From Clostridium bornimense (GTDB lineage: Bacteria > Bacillota > Clostridia > Clostridiales > Clostridiaceae), in NCBI RefSeq assembly GCF_000577895.1, contig NZ_HG917868.1, forward strand, positions 2,542,001 through 2,606,000: 64,000 nucleotides of DNA, read 5' to 3'. Shown in pieces: positions 8,724 through 16,428 of the stretch. Positions within the stretch are counted from its first letter, which is position 1; the number at the start of each line of letters is the position of its first letter. Below the pieces are notes generated by a model that was not told where the DNA came from, ran no database searches, and saw only the letters and a program-made list of their open reading frames with translations. A program made the position numbers and the translations under genes.

Positions 8724-8789
8724 TAATATTATTTATAAATACGAATTTTATATAGAAATTCTGTCAATAATTTACCAAGAGGTGATATT

Positions 8790-8900
8790 ATGATGGAAAA
8801 TAAAAAACTATCTAAAAATACTTTAAATCTATTACTAGCTTTATCTCTATTCTTTATAGATGGAATTCTATTAGCATTATTAATCTATATAAATCTATAA
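8790..8900 (+). CDS. Small single-pass membrane protein (36 residues)
   Basis: An AGAGGTGA site precedes ATGATG at 8790. The product has a charged start (MENKKLSK) followed by one hydrophobic helix of about 23 residues (LNLLLALSLFFIDGILLALL) and a short tail. It is divergent from the copper operon. No function can be assigned; it could also be a chance ORF, although the ribosome site and the clean membrane profile argue for a real small protein. Confidence 0.5.
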   Translation: MMENKKLSKNTLNLLLALSLFFIDGILLALLIYINL

Positions 8901-8975
8901 TATTTTTAATGATAAGTTTGTTATGATTATACAATTATGATATAATAAATTTCTCTAAACCTATATTTACTAACA

Positions 8976-9033
8976 ATAAAAAAGTTTATCCACAGGTACA
9001 ACGAATTTTTTCATTGCAACTGTGGATAAACTT
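8976..9033 (-). terminator. Terminator of the 3-methyladenine glycosylase gene
   Basis: A 14-bp perfect stem (8982-8995 with 9020-9033) and a T run on the minus strand lie just past the stop codon. The loop contains ATTTTTTCATTGCAA, similar to loops in the other intergenic hairpins. Confidence 0.8.
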
Positions 9034-9038
9034 AACTT

Positions 9039-9722
9039 TTACACATCTAAATATACTGGTTTTTTATCCTTTACAGATACATAAGGATTTTCTTCATAAT
9101 AAAACCTGTATAAAAAATCTCTAGCTTCTTCTGCGTAATCTATTCCTATTCTTTTACTTTTAACTATTCTGCCACAAGGTTCCGCTTCTTTTTCTATTAA
9201 CTTTTTTACTTCATCATCATTATCAACAATAAAAAGTTCTCCACCCCAAAGCAATACATTATTAAATCTTTTATCAATATCCAAAGCCAAACATAACTTT
9301 GAAGGTCCTGAGGTTAAATTTAATCTTTCTTTTTTAGTTAACCTTTCGAAAGTTTTTTCATCTTTTTTCTTCGTTCTATTGATAGATATCTTATCTAGAC
9401 CTATTAATGGTTCAATTGCCCTTATTAATACTCCCTGTGGAATTCCCTCTTTCTCAGTTATAGTATTTAAACAATAATACATACCATAAATACTATAAAC
9501 ATATGAAGTACCTGCCCTTTCATACATAGGTTTTACCCTTTCAGTAACTTTGCCTCCATAAGCATGAGCTGCCTTATCATTTACACCTAAATATCCCTCT
9601 GTCTCTACTATTTTCCCACCTACATATTTTCCATCAATAATTCTAATTAAATATTTACCTAGTAATTCCCTAGCTACCGTTAATGTATCCCTTCCATAAA
9701 AATCTTCTCTTAATACCTTCAT
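9039..9722 (-). CDS. mpg: DNA-3-methyladenine glycosylase, AAG/MPG family
   Basis: The start at 9722 follows GAGGAG and gives 227 residues, close to the family length; an in-frame extension to 9797 adds a hydrophobic leader that is unlikely to be translated. The catalytic region is visible: ARELLGKYLIR, the glutamate in GGKIVETEGYLG, and the Tyr-rich AGTSYVYSIYGMYYCLN. The enzyme excises alkylated purines (3-methyladenine, also hypoxanthine and ethenoadenine in relatives) in base excision repair. It appears monocistronic. Confidence 0.92.
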   Translation of the reverse strand: MKVLREDFYGRDTLTVARELLGKYLIRIIDGKYVGGKIVETEGYLGVNDKAAHAYGGKVTERVKPMYERAGTSYVYSIYGMYYCLNTITEKEGIPQGVLIRAIEPLIGLDKISINRTKKKDEKTFERLTKKERLNLTSGPSKLCLALDIDKRFNNVLLWGGELFIVDNDDEVKKLIEKEAEPCGRIVKSKRIGIDYAEEARDFLYRFYYEENPYVSVKDKKPVYLDV

Positions 9723-9807
9723 GTATAAAACTCCTCGTATCTTAATTATAAACACATCCATAAATATATTCTTTACAATAACTATAGAAAGTATCAATAT
9801 TAATTAA

Positions 9808-9983
9808 CAGGGCACAAGTATGATGGCACATGGCACAGGTAGATTTATCAACACTTAACTATAATAGTTTTATATATGTATTTTATGTATAAATACATAG
9901 TCTATATAATAAATTTCCATGCCATCCGCAGGATTATAATAAAATTCCTCTCAAAGAGGAATTTTAACCTTACTTGTGCACTG
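9808..9983. mobile_element. MITE-like element, copy 1 (176 bp)
   Basis: The segment begins CAGGGCACAAGTA (9808-9820) and ends with a near-inverse, TACTTGTGCACTG (9971-9983), giving terminal inverted repeats of about 13 bp. It contains the hairpin AAAATTCCTCT/AGAGGAATTTT and ATCCGCAGGATTATAATA, all shared in inverted orientation with the 291-bp element at 48972-49262. No coding capacity is seen. It abuts the stop codon of the ABC ATPase gene (9985), and its internal hairpin may serve as that gene's terminator. Confidence 0.65.
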
Positions 9984-9984
9984 A

Positions 9985-10791
9985 TTATACCAACAAGCTT
10001 CTATCACTCAAAGCTTCTTTAACATGAGCATGTTCAAATTCTTTCATGAGTTTATCAGTAGTTAGCCCCATCTTATCTTTCTCTCCAATATCAACCACCA
10101 CTTCACCTTTGTGCATCATTATAAGCCTGTTTCCACTTGCAATAGCATGATTAAGATTATGTGTCACCATAAGAGTTGTTATTTTATTTTCCTCTACTAG
10201 CTCTCTAGTTATTGTCATTATTTTTTCCGATGTTTTAGGATCTAATGCTGCTGTATGTTCATCTAATAAAAGCACTTTGGGCCTACTCATTACGGCCATT
10301 AATAACGATATTGCTTGTCTTTGTCCTCCTGATAATAATCCAACTTTATTATATAGTTTATCTTCTAAACCAAGATCTATCCTTTTTAATTGTTCTCTAA
10401 ATCCATTGATATTTTTCTTATTTATACCTAATGTTAGATTGTATGATTTTCCTTTATTAAAAGCCAAAGACATGTTTTCAAGTATCGTCATATTTGAACA
10501 TACACCTTGAAAAGGATTTTGAAAAACTCTTCCTATCTTCTTAGCTCTATAATGTTCCTTTTTATTTATAACCTCTTCTCCATCTAACAAAATAGATCCT
10601 TCATCAGCCATGATAGAACCAGCTATAAGATTAAGAAGTGTAGATTTTCCCGCCCCATTACTACCTATAATAGAAATAAAATCTCCTTCATTGGCAGTAA
10701 AATCGAACTTATTAAAAATACTATTTTCATTTACTGTTCCTTTATAAAATATTTTAGATAAATTATTAATTTGTAGCAACTTTTTCACCAC
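9985..10791 (-). CDS. ABC transporter ATP-binding protein (TrpXYZ-like importer)
   Basis: The protein, about 268 residues, has Walker A (GSNGAGKST), Q-loop (VFQNPFQG), ABC signature (LLSGGQRQAISL), Walker B (VLLLDEHTAALDP) and an H-loop (MVTHNLNHA). It is the nucleotide-binding subunit of the importer encoded with the next two genes. The start is uncertain: GTG codons at 10791 or 10788, or a TTG at 10779 that is better spaced from AGAGGTGG. It overlaps the permease gene, which implies translational coupling. The substrate is not fixed by sequence. Confidence 0.9.
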   Translation of the reverse strand: MVKKLLQINNLSKIFYKGTVNENSIFNKFDFTANEGDFISIIGSNGAGKSTLLNLIAGSIMADEGSILLDGEEVINKKEHYRAKKIGRVFQNPFQGVCSNMTILENMSLAFNKGKSYNLTLGINKKNINGFREQLKRIDLGLEDKLYNKVGLLSGGQRQAISLLMAVMSRPKVLLLDEHTAALDPKTSEKIMTITRELVEENKITTLMVTHNLNHAIASGNRLIMMHKGEVVVDIGEKDKMGLTTDKLMKEFEHAHVKEALSDRSLLV

Positions 10792-11641
10792 CTCTTACTT
10801 TTCTTTTAAAGGAAAACAATTTTCCATTGCAACTAAGAGCCACTATTATGATTATCGCTGTAATAAGCTTCAAATCCTGAGGTTCTATTCTAAATTGTAA
10901 TGCTACAGCCATTGCTACCTTATAAACCACAGCTCCTACAATAGCAAGAGTTGTCCCTTTGATGAAGGAAACTTTCCCAAGAATAGTTGATCCAATAATA
11001 ACAGCAGCTAGTCCCATAACTACTACTCCTGTTCCCATACTTACTTCCGCATATCCCTGATATTGTGCTGTCATTGCTCCTCCTAATGATACAAAACCAT
11101 TTGAAATTACAAGCCCTAAAATTTTAATATTATCTTTACTAACACCAAGAGATGTAACCATTTGATCATTATCTCCAACCGCTATTAATAAAAATCCTTT
11201 TTTTGTTTTTAAAAATAAATCAAATAATATCTTAACTATTGCTAAAATGACTATTATCACAATAAGCTTATTAACTTTTTCATTAAATACTAATTCCTTA
11301 CCAAAAAACGGAACGTTCGATTTTCCCATTACTCTTAAATTAATAGAATATAAACCAGTCATGACTAAGATACCACTCATAAGAGCATCTATCTTTAATT
11401 TAACATTTAATATTCCTGTGAAGAGACCTCCTATACATCCTGATAAAAAAGCTAGAAAACAACATAAAAATGGATTTATATCTCTCATAAGTCCAAAAGC
11501 GCATACTGCTGCACCTAATGGAAATGTTCCATCTACAGATAAGTCTGGAAAATCTAATATTTTATAAGTTATATAAACACCTATTGCTACAATAGCAAAT
11601 ATTAATCCTTGCTCTAATGTACTAATCACTATTTCATTCAT
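10766..11641 (-). CDS. ABC transporter permease (TrpXYZ-like importer)
   Basis: The 291-residue protein is strongly hydrophobic, with about eight membrane helices and the fold of the branched-chain-amino-acid/ribose permease superfamily (BPD_transp_2). Recognisable stretches are LDFPDLSVDGTFPLGAAV near the N-terminus and VMGLAAVIIGSTILGK near residue 210, typical of permeases paired with PF04392 binding proteins. It lies 2 bp after the binding protein gene and overlaps the ATPase gene. Confidence 0.9.
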   Translation of the reverse strand: MNEIVISTLEQGLIFAIVAIGVYITYKILDFPDLSVDGTFPLGAAVCAFGLMRDINPFLCCFLAFLSGCIGGLFTGILNVKLKIDALMSGILVMTGLYSINLRVMGKSNVPFFGKELVFNEKVNKLIVIIVILAIVKILFDLFLKTKKGFLLIAVGDNDQMVTSLGVSKDNIKILGLVISNGFVSLGGAMTAQYQGYAEVSMGTGVVVMGLAAVIIGSTILGKVSFIKGTTLAIVGAVVYKVAMAVALQFRIEPQDLKLITAIIIIVALSCNGKLFSFKRKVRGGEKVATN

Positions 11642-11643
11642 TA

Positions 11644-12636
11644 TTAATTACTCCCTTGTATTTTCTCTGCTTTGCTATCTATATCTTCAGGTAAAGTTAT
11701 TCCTAATGCTTCTACAGTATCTGTATTAACAATTAAGTTCATATCTGTTAATGTTGTAACTGCTATATTTTCTGGTTTTTCGCCTTCTATGATTTTTATA
11801 ACAACATCTGCTGTATTCCTACCTAATTGTTTATAATCTATCCCAAGTGTCGCTAATGCTCCATTTTCAACCATACCTCTTTCTGCTGCAATAACAGGCA
11901 CTTTCTTTTCTATAGCTTTCTTATTAACTAATGCTGCTGCATTCGCAATAGTATTATCTGTAGGAATATACAGTGCATCTATTTCTCCTAATAATGAATT
12001 TAATGCTGCATCTATCTCATTAACATTAGTTATTCCTTTAGGCACAATTTCTAGTCCATAATCTGAAGAAGCTTCTTTTGCTTTATTTACTTGAACTTCT
12101 GAGTTTGCTTCCGATGTATTGTATAACATTCCTACCTTTTTGGCATTTGGTACTAAAGATTTTAATAATTCAAATTGTTTTTCTATCGATACATCATCTG
12201 AAGTTCCTGTTACATTTGTTCCTGGTTTCTCTAATGTCTTTACCAATTCTGCCGCTACTGGATCTGTTACTGCTGTAAATACTATTGGTATATCTTTTGT
12301 AGCATTATATGCTGCTTGTGCAGTTGGTGTAGCAATAGCAACTATTATATCTTTCTTATCACTTACAAAATTTTGAGCTATTTGTTGAGTTATCGCATTG
12401 TCACCTTGCGCATTTTTATATTCATACTCAATGTTTTTACCATCTTCATATCCTTTTTCCTTCATTCTTTCTTCGAAACCTTCTCTTGCTGAATCTAATG
12501 CTGGATGTTCTATCAACTGCTCTAATCCAATTTTAATCTTATTATTGCTACTAGAATCACTTCCACTACATCCGGAAAGCATTGCTGCCGTTAAAGTTAA
12601 TGAACATATAATTGATAATATTTTCTTTCCTACCAT
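11644..12636 (-). CDS. ABC transporter substrate-binding lipoprotein (PF04392 type)
   Basis: Starting at 12636 behind AGGAGG gives 330 residues with a lipoprotein signal (lipobox LSGC near residue 23). The mature part reads as a periplasmic-binding-protein fold of the ABC_sub_bind family (KIGLEQLIEHPALDSAREGF, AAYNATKDIPIVFTAVTDP, GTSDDVSIEKQ). Relatives in streptococci (TrpX) import tryptophan or other aromatic compounds. No T-box or tryptophan leader is visible here, so the ligand remains open. It is the first gene of the three-gene operon. Confidence 0.9.
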   Translation of the reverse strand: MVGKKILSIICSLTLTAAMLSGCSGSDSSSNNKIKIGLEQLIEHPALDSAREGFEERMKEKGYEDGKNIEYEYKNAQGDNAITQQIAQNFVSDKKDIIVAIATPTAQAAYNATKDIPIVFTAVTDPVAAELVKTLEKPGTNVTGTSDDVSIEKQFELLKSLVPNAKKVGMLYNTSEANSEVQVNKAKEASSDYGLEIVPKGITNVNEIDAALNSLLGEIDALYIPTDNTIANAAALVNKKAIEKKVPVIAAERGMVENGALATLGIDYKQLGRNTADVVIKIIEGEKPENIAVTTLTDMNLIVNTDTVEALGITLPEDIDSKAEKIQGSN

Positions 12637-12666
12637 ACTACATCCTCCTAAATAATCGTTTACCAT

Positions 12667-12695
12667 ATATTATCATAACAATTATTAACTGTAAA
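12667..12695 (-). promoter_or_regulatory. Promoter of the ABC importer operon
   Basis: On the minus strand TTTACA (12690-12695) and TAATAT (12667-12672) are 17 bp apart, about 30 bp upstream of the binding-protein start. The short leader leaves no room for a T-box. Confidence 0.6.
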
Positions 12696-12769
12696 TATTG
12701 CAATTTATCTATAAATATCACTGATATATTTATAATTATATTTAATATCGATAACTACCATTTTCCCAA

Positions 12770-12822
12770 AAAATAAATAAAGAAGCTATTGCACAATAAA
12801 TTACCTTCGTGCTTCAAGCTCC
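12770..12822 (-). terminator. Terminator of the HutP-like gene
   Basis: On the minus strand AGCTTGAAGCAC (12809-12820) pairs imperfectly with GTGCAATAGCTT (12783-12794), followed by a T-rich tail. Confidence 0.65.
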
Positions 12823-12872
12823 TTTTTTAATATAAATGGCATTTTATAATGACATTTTCATTAATATTTCTG

Positions 12873-13283
12873 TTATTCTTGTAATGATCTATGTCCAAGT
12901 CCTATAACAACTTCATTTAAATGTAATAATCCAATAGATAAAAATATAGCTACACATATATGTTCTCCCCCTCTAGCTATACCTATTTTACCACCAACAT
13001 TTAAATTATTTGCTCTTCCACTAACTTGAGATATCGCATCTCTCGTTGCCCCTGCTATAGCTCCATCTTCAACATGAGTATCTTTAATAACTCCAGATCT
13101 CTTTGATGCTACCAAAGCTCTCTCTACTATTTTTAAGATACTCTCATTTAAACTCCCGCCAATATCAACAGCTGCTACTTTTATTCCTTTATCTTTTAGA
13201 GTTCTTTCATATTCCTTTTCTTCTTCCCTTGAAGATATCGCCATCTTTATAGCTTCTTTGGAAATATCTATACTTGAGTACAT
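12873..13283 (-). CDS. HutP-family protein (orphan)
   Basis: The 136-residue protein aligns with B. subtilis HutP, the histidine- and Mg2+-dependent antiterminator of the hut operon: SKRSGVI corresponds to SKKSGVI, and the C-terminal HICVAIFLSIGLLHLNEVVIGLGH to the end of HutP. HutP binds Mg2+ through His73, His77 and His138 (from memory). Here the stretch matching ESHALYH reads EDGAIAG, so two of these histidines are absent, and the third also appears not conserved. No hut genes are nearby. It is probably an RNA-binding regulator with a different signal or target. Confidence 0.75.
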   Translation of the reverse strand: MYSSIDISKEAIKMAISSREEEKEYERTLKDKGIKVAAVDIGGSLNESILKIVERALVASKRSGVIKDTHVEDGAIAGATRDAISQVSGRANNLNVGGKIGIARGGEHICVAIFLSIGLLHLNEVVIGLGHRSLQE

Positions 13284-13335
13284 AAATTTATAAGCCTCCT
13301 CGTACGTTCTATCTTTTGCAAGCTTATTTTATCAT

Positions 13336-13506
13336 TTATTCTATTGAACTTCTTCTTATTGTAATATCCAATTTAATCTTCTTGCAATAATAGTATATCC
13401 CATATGTAAGTAAAATTACTAGTGCGAAAGGTGCCGCTATAAGAGATATAATAATAAACATAGTAGCCACAGTCCATGTCTTAATTTTTTTAGATTTTAT
13501 TTCCAT
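13336..13506 (-). CDS. Small membrane protein (56 residues)
   Basis: An AGAGGA site precedes the ATG at 13506. The product has a basic start (MEIKSKKIKTW), a hydrophobic stretch of about 28 residues (VATMFIIISLIAAPFALVIL, continuing LTYGIYYY) and a basic tail (CKKIKLDITIRRSSIE). The hydrophobic part could make one long or two short membrane passes, the Pro in AAPF marking a possible turn. No homologue is recognised. It sits between the HutP-like gene and the sRNA promoter. Confidence 0.6.
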   Translation of the reverse strand: MEIKSKKIKTWTVATMFIIISLIAAPFALVILLTYGIYYYCKKIKLDITIRRSSIE

Positions 13507-13668
13507 TTACATCATTCCTCTTCTTATTTGTCTTCATTATATCATGAAATATATGTAATATTTATTAAATTCTCCTTAAGATTTTATTAAAGTATTATTA
13601 TAATTATTTATTTTTCATAAAAAATTATTTAAAATAAATTTCTTGAAATAATTTTTTCAAAAAAGTCA

Positions 13669-13705
13669 TTGACTTTTATTTTTTTAAGTGATATTATAAT
13701 ATCAC
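13669..13705 (+). promoter_or_regulatory. Strong promoter with an 18-bp palindrome over the -10 box
   Basis: TTGACT (13669-13674) and TATTAT (13692-13697) are 17 bp apart. The -10 region lies inside a perfect palindrome, GTGATATTATAATATCAC (13688-13705), the form of a repressor operator. It drives the candidate sRNA that follows. I cannot assign the regulator. Confidence 0.7.
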
Positions 13706-13848
13706 TAAGTCGAACGATGTCGAACTTAGTAAATGTTCCCGTAAAGCGAATGCTTATTGTATAGGATTATACCCCGTAATCCTATAAAGAATTCAATATT
13801 TCCCTAACCCCCTTAACCGCAACGCCGACGTTGCGGTTATTTTTTTAT
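13704..13848 (+). ncRNA. Candidate C-rich regulatory small RNA (about 145 nt)
   Basis: A strong promoter and a strong terminator bracket about 145 nt with no ORF. The RNA can form a hairpin CTAAGT/ACTTAG (near 13706-13730), a small AAGC/GCTT hairpin, and a 9-bp hairpin ATAGGATTA/TAATCCTAT with a CCCC-containing loop. C-rich single-stranded motifs recur: TTCCCG (13737-13742), TACCCCG (loop) and TTTCCCTAACCCCC (just before the terminator). In Firmicutes, C-rich unpaired motifs (the UCCC motif of RsaE-like sRNAs) pair with G-rich ribosome binding sites. A leader RNA for glgP is the alternative, but glgP has its own likely promoter. Confidence 0.6.
13815..13847 (+). terminator. Terminator of the candidate sRNA
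   Basis: A 10-bp perfect stem, AACCGCAACG with CGTTGCGGTT, loop CCGA, is followed by a T run. Confidence 0.9.
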
Positions 13849-13867
13849 ATTTAATATTTCATAAAAA

Positions 13868-13896
13868 TTTACATTACTTCTTACATTAATTAATAT
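13868..13896 (+). promoter_or_regulatory. Predicted promoter of glgP
   Basis: TTTACA (13868-13873) and TAATAT (13891-13896) are 17 bp apart, downstream of the sRNA terminator and about 65 bp before the gene. Confidence 0.5.
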
Positions 13897-13964
13897 ATAT
13901 ATTAATATCACCATTAATTCTATAAACTATTATATTTAATTCAGCAATTTTAGGAGTGATTTTT

Positions 13965-16394
13965 ATGACTTTGACTAAGGATAAAATTAAAGAAGATTTT
14001 ATAAATAAAACTACATCTCTTTTTGCTCAAGATGTGTCTGAATGTAGCAACTCCTACAAATATCTTGCATTAGCTAGTCTAGTAAAAGATTATGCTGCGC
14101 AAAATTGGCTTAAAACTAATAAACAATATGCAGAGACTTCCGAAAAACAAGTTTATTATTTTTCTATGGAATTTTTAATAGGGCGCTTACTTCAAAGCAA
14201 TTTAATTAACTTAGGAATTAGAGATTTATGTGAAGAAGCATTAAAAGAACTAAATATAAACTTGAGAGAATTAGAAGAAACTGAAGTAGATGCTGGACTT
14301 GGTAATGGTGGACTTGGTAGACTTGCCGCCTGTTTTTTAGACTCTATGGCTTCACTAGAATTACCCGGTCATGGCAATGGAATTAGATATAATTATGGAC
14401 TATTTGAACAAAAAATAGTTAATGGCTATCAAGTGGAAATTCCTGATAATTGGCTAAAGGACGGAAATATATGGGAGACTCGTAAAGATGATAAATCTGT
14501 TATAGTTAAGTTTTATGGTACTGTTAAGACTATAGAAAAAAAAGGACGACTAAACTTTGAACTTCAAGATTATGAAGCTGTTAGAGCCGTACCTTATGAT
14601 ACTCCTATAATAGGTTATAATAATAAAACCGTGAACACTTTAAGGTTATGGAGTTCTGAGCCCGTACATTCCGATTTTGACTTATATGAGTTCTCTAAAG
14701 GAGACTACGTAAAGGCACAAGAATATAAAGCTGATATTCAAGCGATATCCCAAGTGTTATATCCTGATGACTCCACCGAAAAAGGTAAGCTACTTCGCTT
14801 AAAACAACAATACTTTTTTGTCTGTGCCGGTATTCACTCTATAATAAAAAGATTTAAAAAATCAGGACATTCTATTTTTGATTTAGATAAACATGTACAA
14901 ATTCATATTAATGATACTCACCCTTCTGTCGCTGTTGCAGAACTTATGAGAATTCTTATAGATGAAGAAGAATTAAATTGGGATGATGCCTTTAGAATAA
15001 CAGTAAATACTCTAGCTTATACAAACCATACTATACTTTCAGAAGCCCTTGAAAAATGGCCTATTGATTTATTTAAAAATTTATTACCTAGAATATATAT
15101 GATTATAGAAGAAATAAATAGACGATTTTGTGAGGATATACGAAGAAAATTTCCTAATGATGAAGAAAAAGTACGACGAATGTCTATCATAAATGATGGT
15201 GTAATTAAAATGGCATATTTAGCAATAGTAGGTTCTCATTCAATAAATGGAGTGGCAAAACTTCATACAGATATCCTTAAACATAGAGAATTAAAAGATT
15301 TCTATGATATGTACACTCTAAGATTTAATAATAAAACTAATGGTATAACTCACAGGCGTTGGCTATTACAAGCAAATCCCGAGTTATCATCACTTATAAC
15401 TGATACTATTGGTGAAGACTGGATAAAAAACCCTAAAGAACTTTCTAAGCTAAGAAAGTTTTCTACAGATACAGAACTTAAGAATAGAATAGAAAAAATT
15501 AAATTTAATAATAAGCTACTTTTGGCCCGTTATGTAAAAGATAAATATGATATTTTAATAGACCCTAATTCAATATTTGATATACAAGTTAAAAGATTAC
15601 ACGCCTATAAGAGACAAGTATTAAATATATTACACATAATGTATCTTTACAATACTATAAAAGAAAATCCTAACTTAGACTTAACCCCTAGAACTTTTTT
15701 CTTTGGCGCAAAAGCATCTCCTAGCTATCATTTAGCAAAGGAAACTATAAAGCTTATAAATACTGTGGCAACATTAATAAATAATGATCCTGTAGTTAGC
15801 AAGAAAATCAAAGTAATATTCTTAGAAAATTATAGAGTATCTTTAGCCGAAAAGGTTATTCCTTGTGCTGATGTATCAGAGCAAATATCTACCACAACCT
15901 TTGAAGCCTCTGGAACTGGTAATATGAAATTTATGATGAATGGAGCTATTACCTTAGCAACTCTTGATGGCGCTAATGTTGAGATATATGATGCTGTTGG
16001 TACCGATAATATGGTATTATTTGGAATGGACGTCCATGAAGTTACTCAATATCTTAACTTTGGTGGATATTCTTCGAGACGTATATATAATGAAGATAAT
16101 CGTCTAAGAAAAGTCTTAGATCAATTAATAGATGGCTCATTAAATGTGTCTCCTTATGAATTTGAAAATCTTCGCAACTCTCTTTTAGATATGAATGATG
16201 AATATTTTGTATTAAAGGATTTTAATTCTTATGTTAAAGCTCAAGAAAAAATTGATTTACTTTATAGGGATCATAAAAAATGGTTAGAGATGTGTATTAT
16301 AAATATAGCTGAATCAGGAATATTTTCATCAGACAACACAATTAAGGAATACGCTATAGATATATGGAATACAAACCCTGTAAGAATCAAATAA
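13965..16394 (+). CDS. glgP: Glycogen/starch/maltodextrin phosphorylase
   Basis: The ATG at 13965 follows TAGGAG and gives 809 residues, the normal length for family GT35. Recognisable parts are the N-terminal FSMEFLIGRLLQ and GNGGLGRLAACFLDS, IHINDTHPSVAVAELMR in the core, and EASGTGNMKFMMNG, whose Lys (about residue 655) carries pyridoxal phosphate. It releases glucose-1-phosphate from alpha-1,4-glucans. No other glycogen genes flank it, so it is transcribed alone, possibly from the promoter at 13868. Confidence 0.97.
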   Translation: MTLTKDKIKEDFINKTTSLFAQDVSECSNSYKYLALASLVKDYAAQNWLKTNKQYAETSEKQVYYFSMEFLIGRLLQSNLINLGIRDLCEEALKELNINLRELEETEVDAGLGNGGLGRLAACFLDSMASLELPGHGNGIRYNYGLFEQKIVNGYQVEIPDNWLKDGNIWETRKDDKSVIVKFYGTVKTIEKKGRLNFELQDYEAVRAVPYDTPIIGYNNKTVNTLRLWSSEPVHSDFDLYEFSKGDYVKAQEYKADIQAISQVLYPDDSTEKGKLLRLKQQYFFVCAGIHSIIKRFKKSGHSIFDLDKHVQIHINDTHPSVAVAELMRILIDEEELNWDDAFRITVNTLAYTNHTILSEALEKWPIDLFKNLLPRIYMIIEEINRRFCEDIRRKFPNDEEKVRRMSIINDGVIKMAYLAIVGSHSINGVAKLHTDILKHRELKDFYDMYTLRFNNKTNGITHRRWLLQANPELSSLITDTIGEDWIKNPKELSKLRKFSTDTELKNRIEKIKFNNKLLLARYVKDKYDILIDPNSIFDIQVKRLHAYKRQVLNILHIMYLYNTIKENPNLDLTPRTFFFGAKASPSYHLAKETIKLINTVATLINNDPVVSKKIKVIFLENYRVSLAEKVIPCADVSEQISTTTFEASGTGNMKFMMNGAITLATLDGANVEIYDAVGTDNMVLFGMDVHEVTQYLNFGGYSSRRIYNEDNRLRKVLDQLIDGSLNVSPYEFENLRNSLLDMNDEYFVLKDFNSYVKAQEKIDLLYRDHKKWLEMCIINIAESGIFSSDNTIKEYAIDIWNTNPVRIK

Positions 16395-16401
16395 CGCAGA
16401 A

Positions 16402-16426
16402 AGACAAGCTTTTACCGCTTGTCTTC
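16402..16426. terminator. Hairpin between convergent genes
   Basis: AAGACAAGC (16402-16410) pairs with GCTTGTCTT (16418-16426) between the glgP stop and the stop of the convergent transglutaminase gene. There is no clear T run on either strand, so termination here is only likely from position. Confidence 0.45.
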
Positions 16427-16428
16427 AA

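Noticed and set aside
12667-12872. T-box or tryptophan leader for the ABC importer
   Set aside because: No T-box sequence, specifier or antiterminator was found, and a promoter lies only about 30 bp from the start codon.
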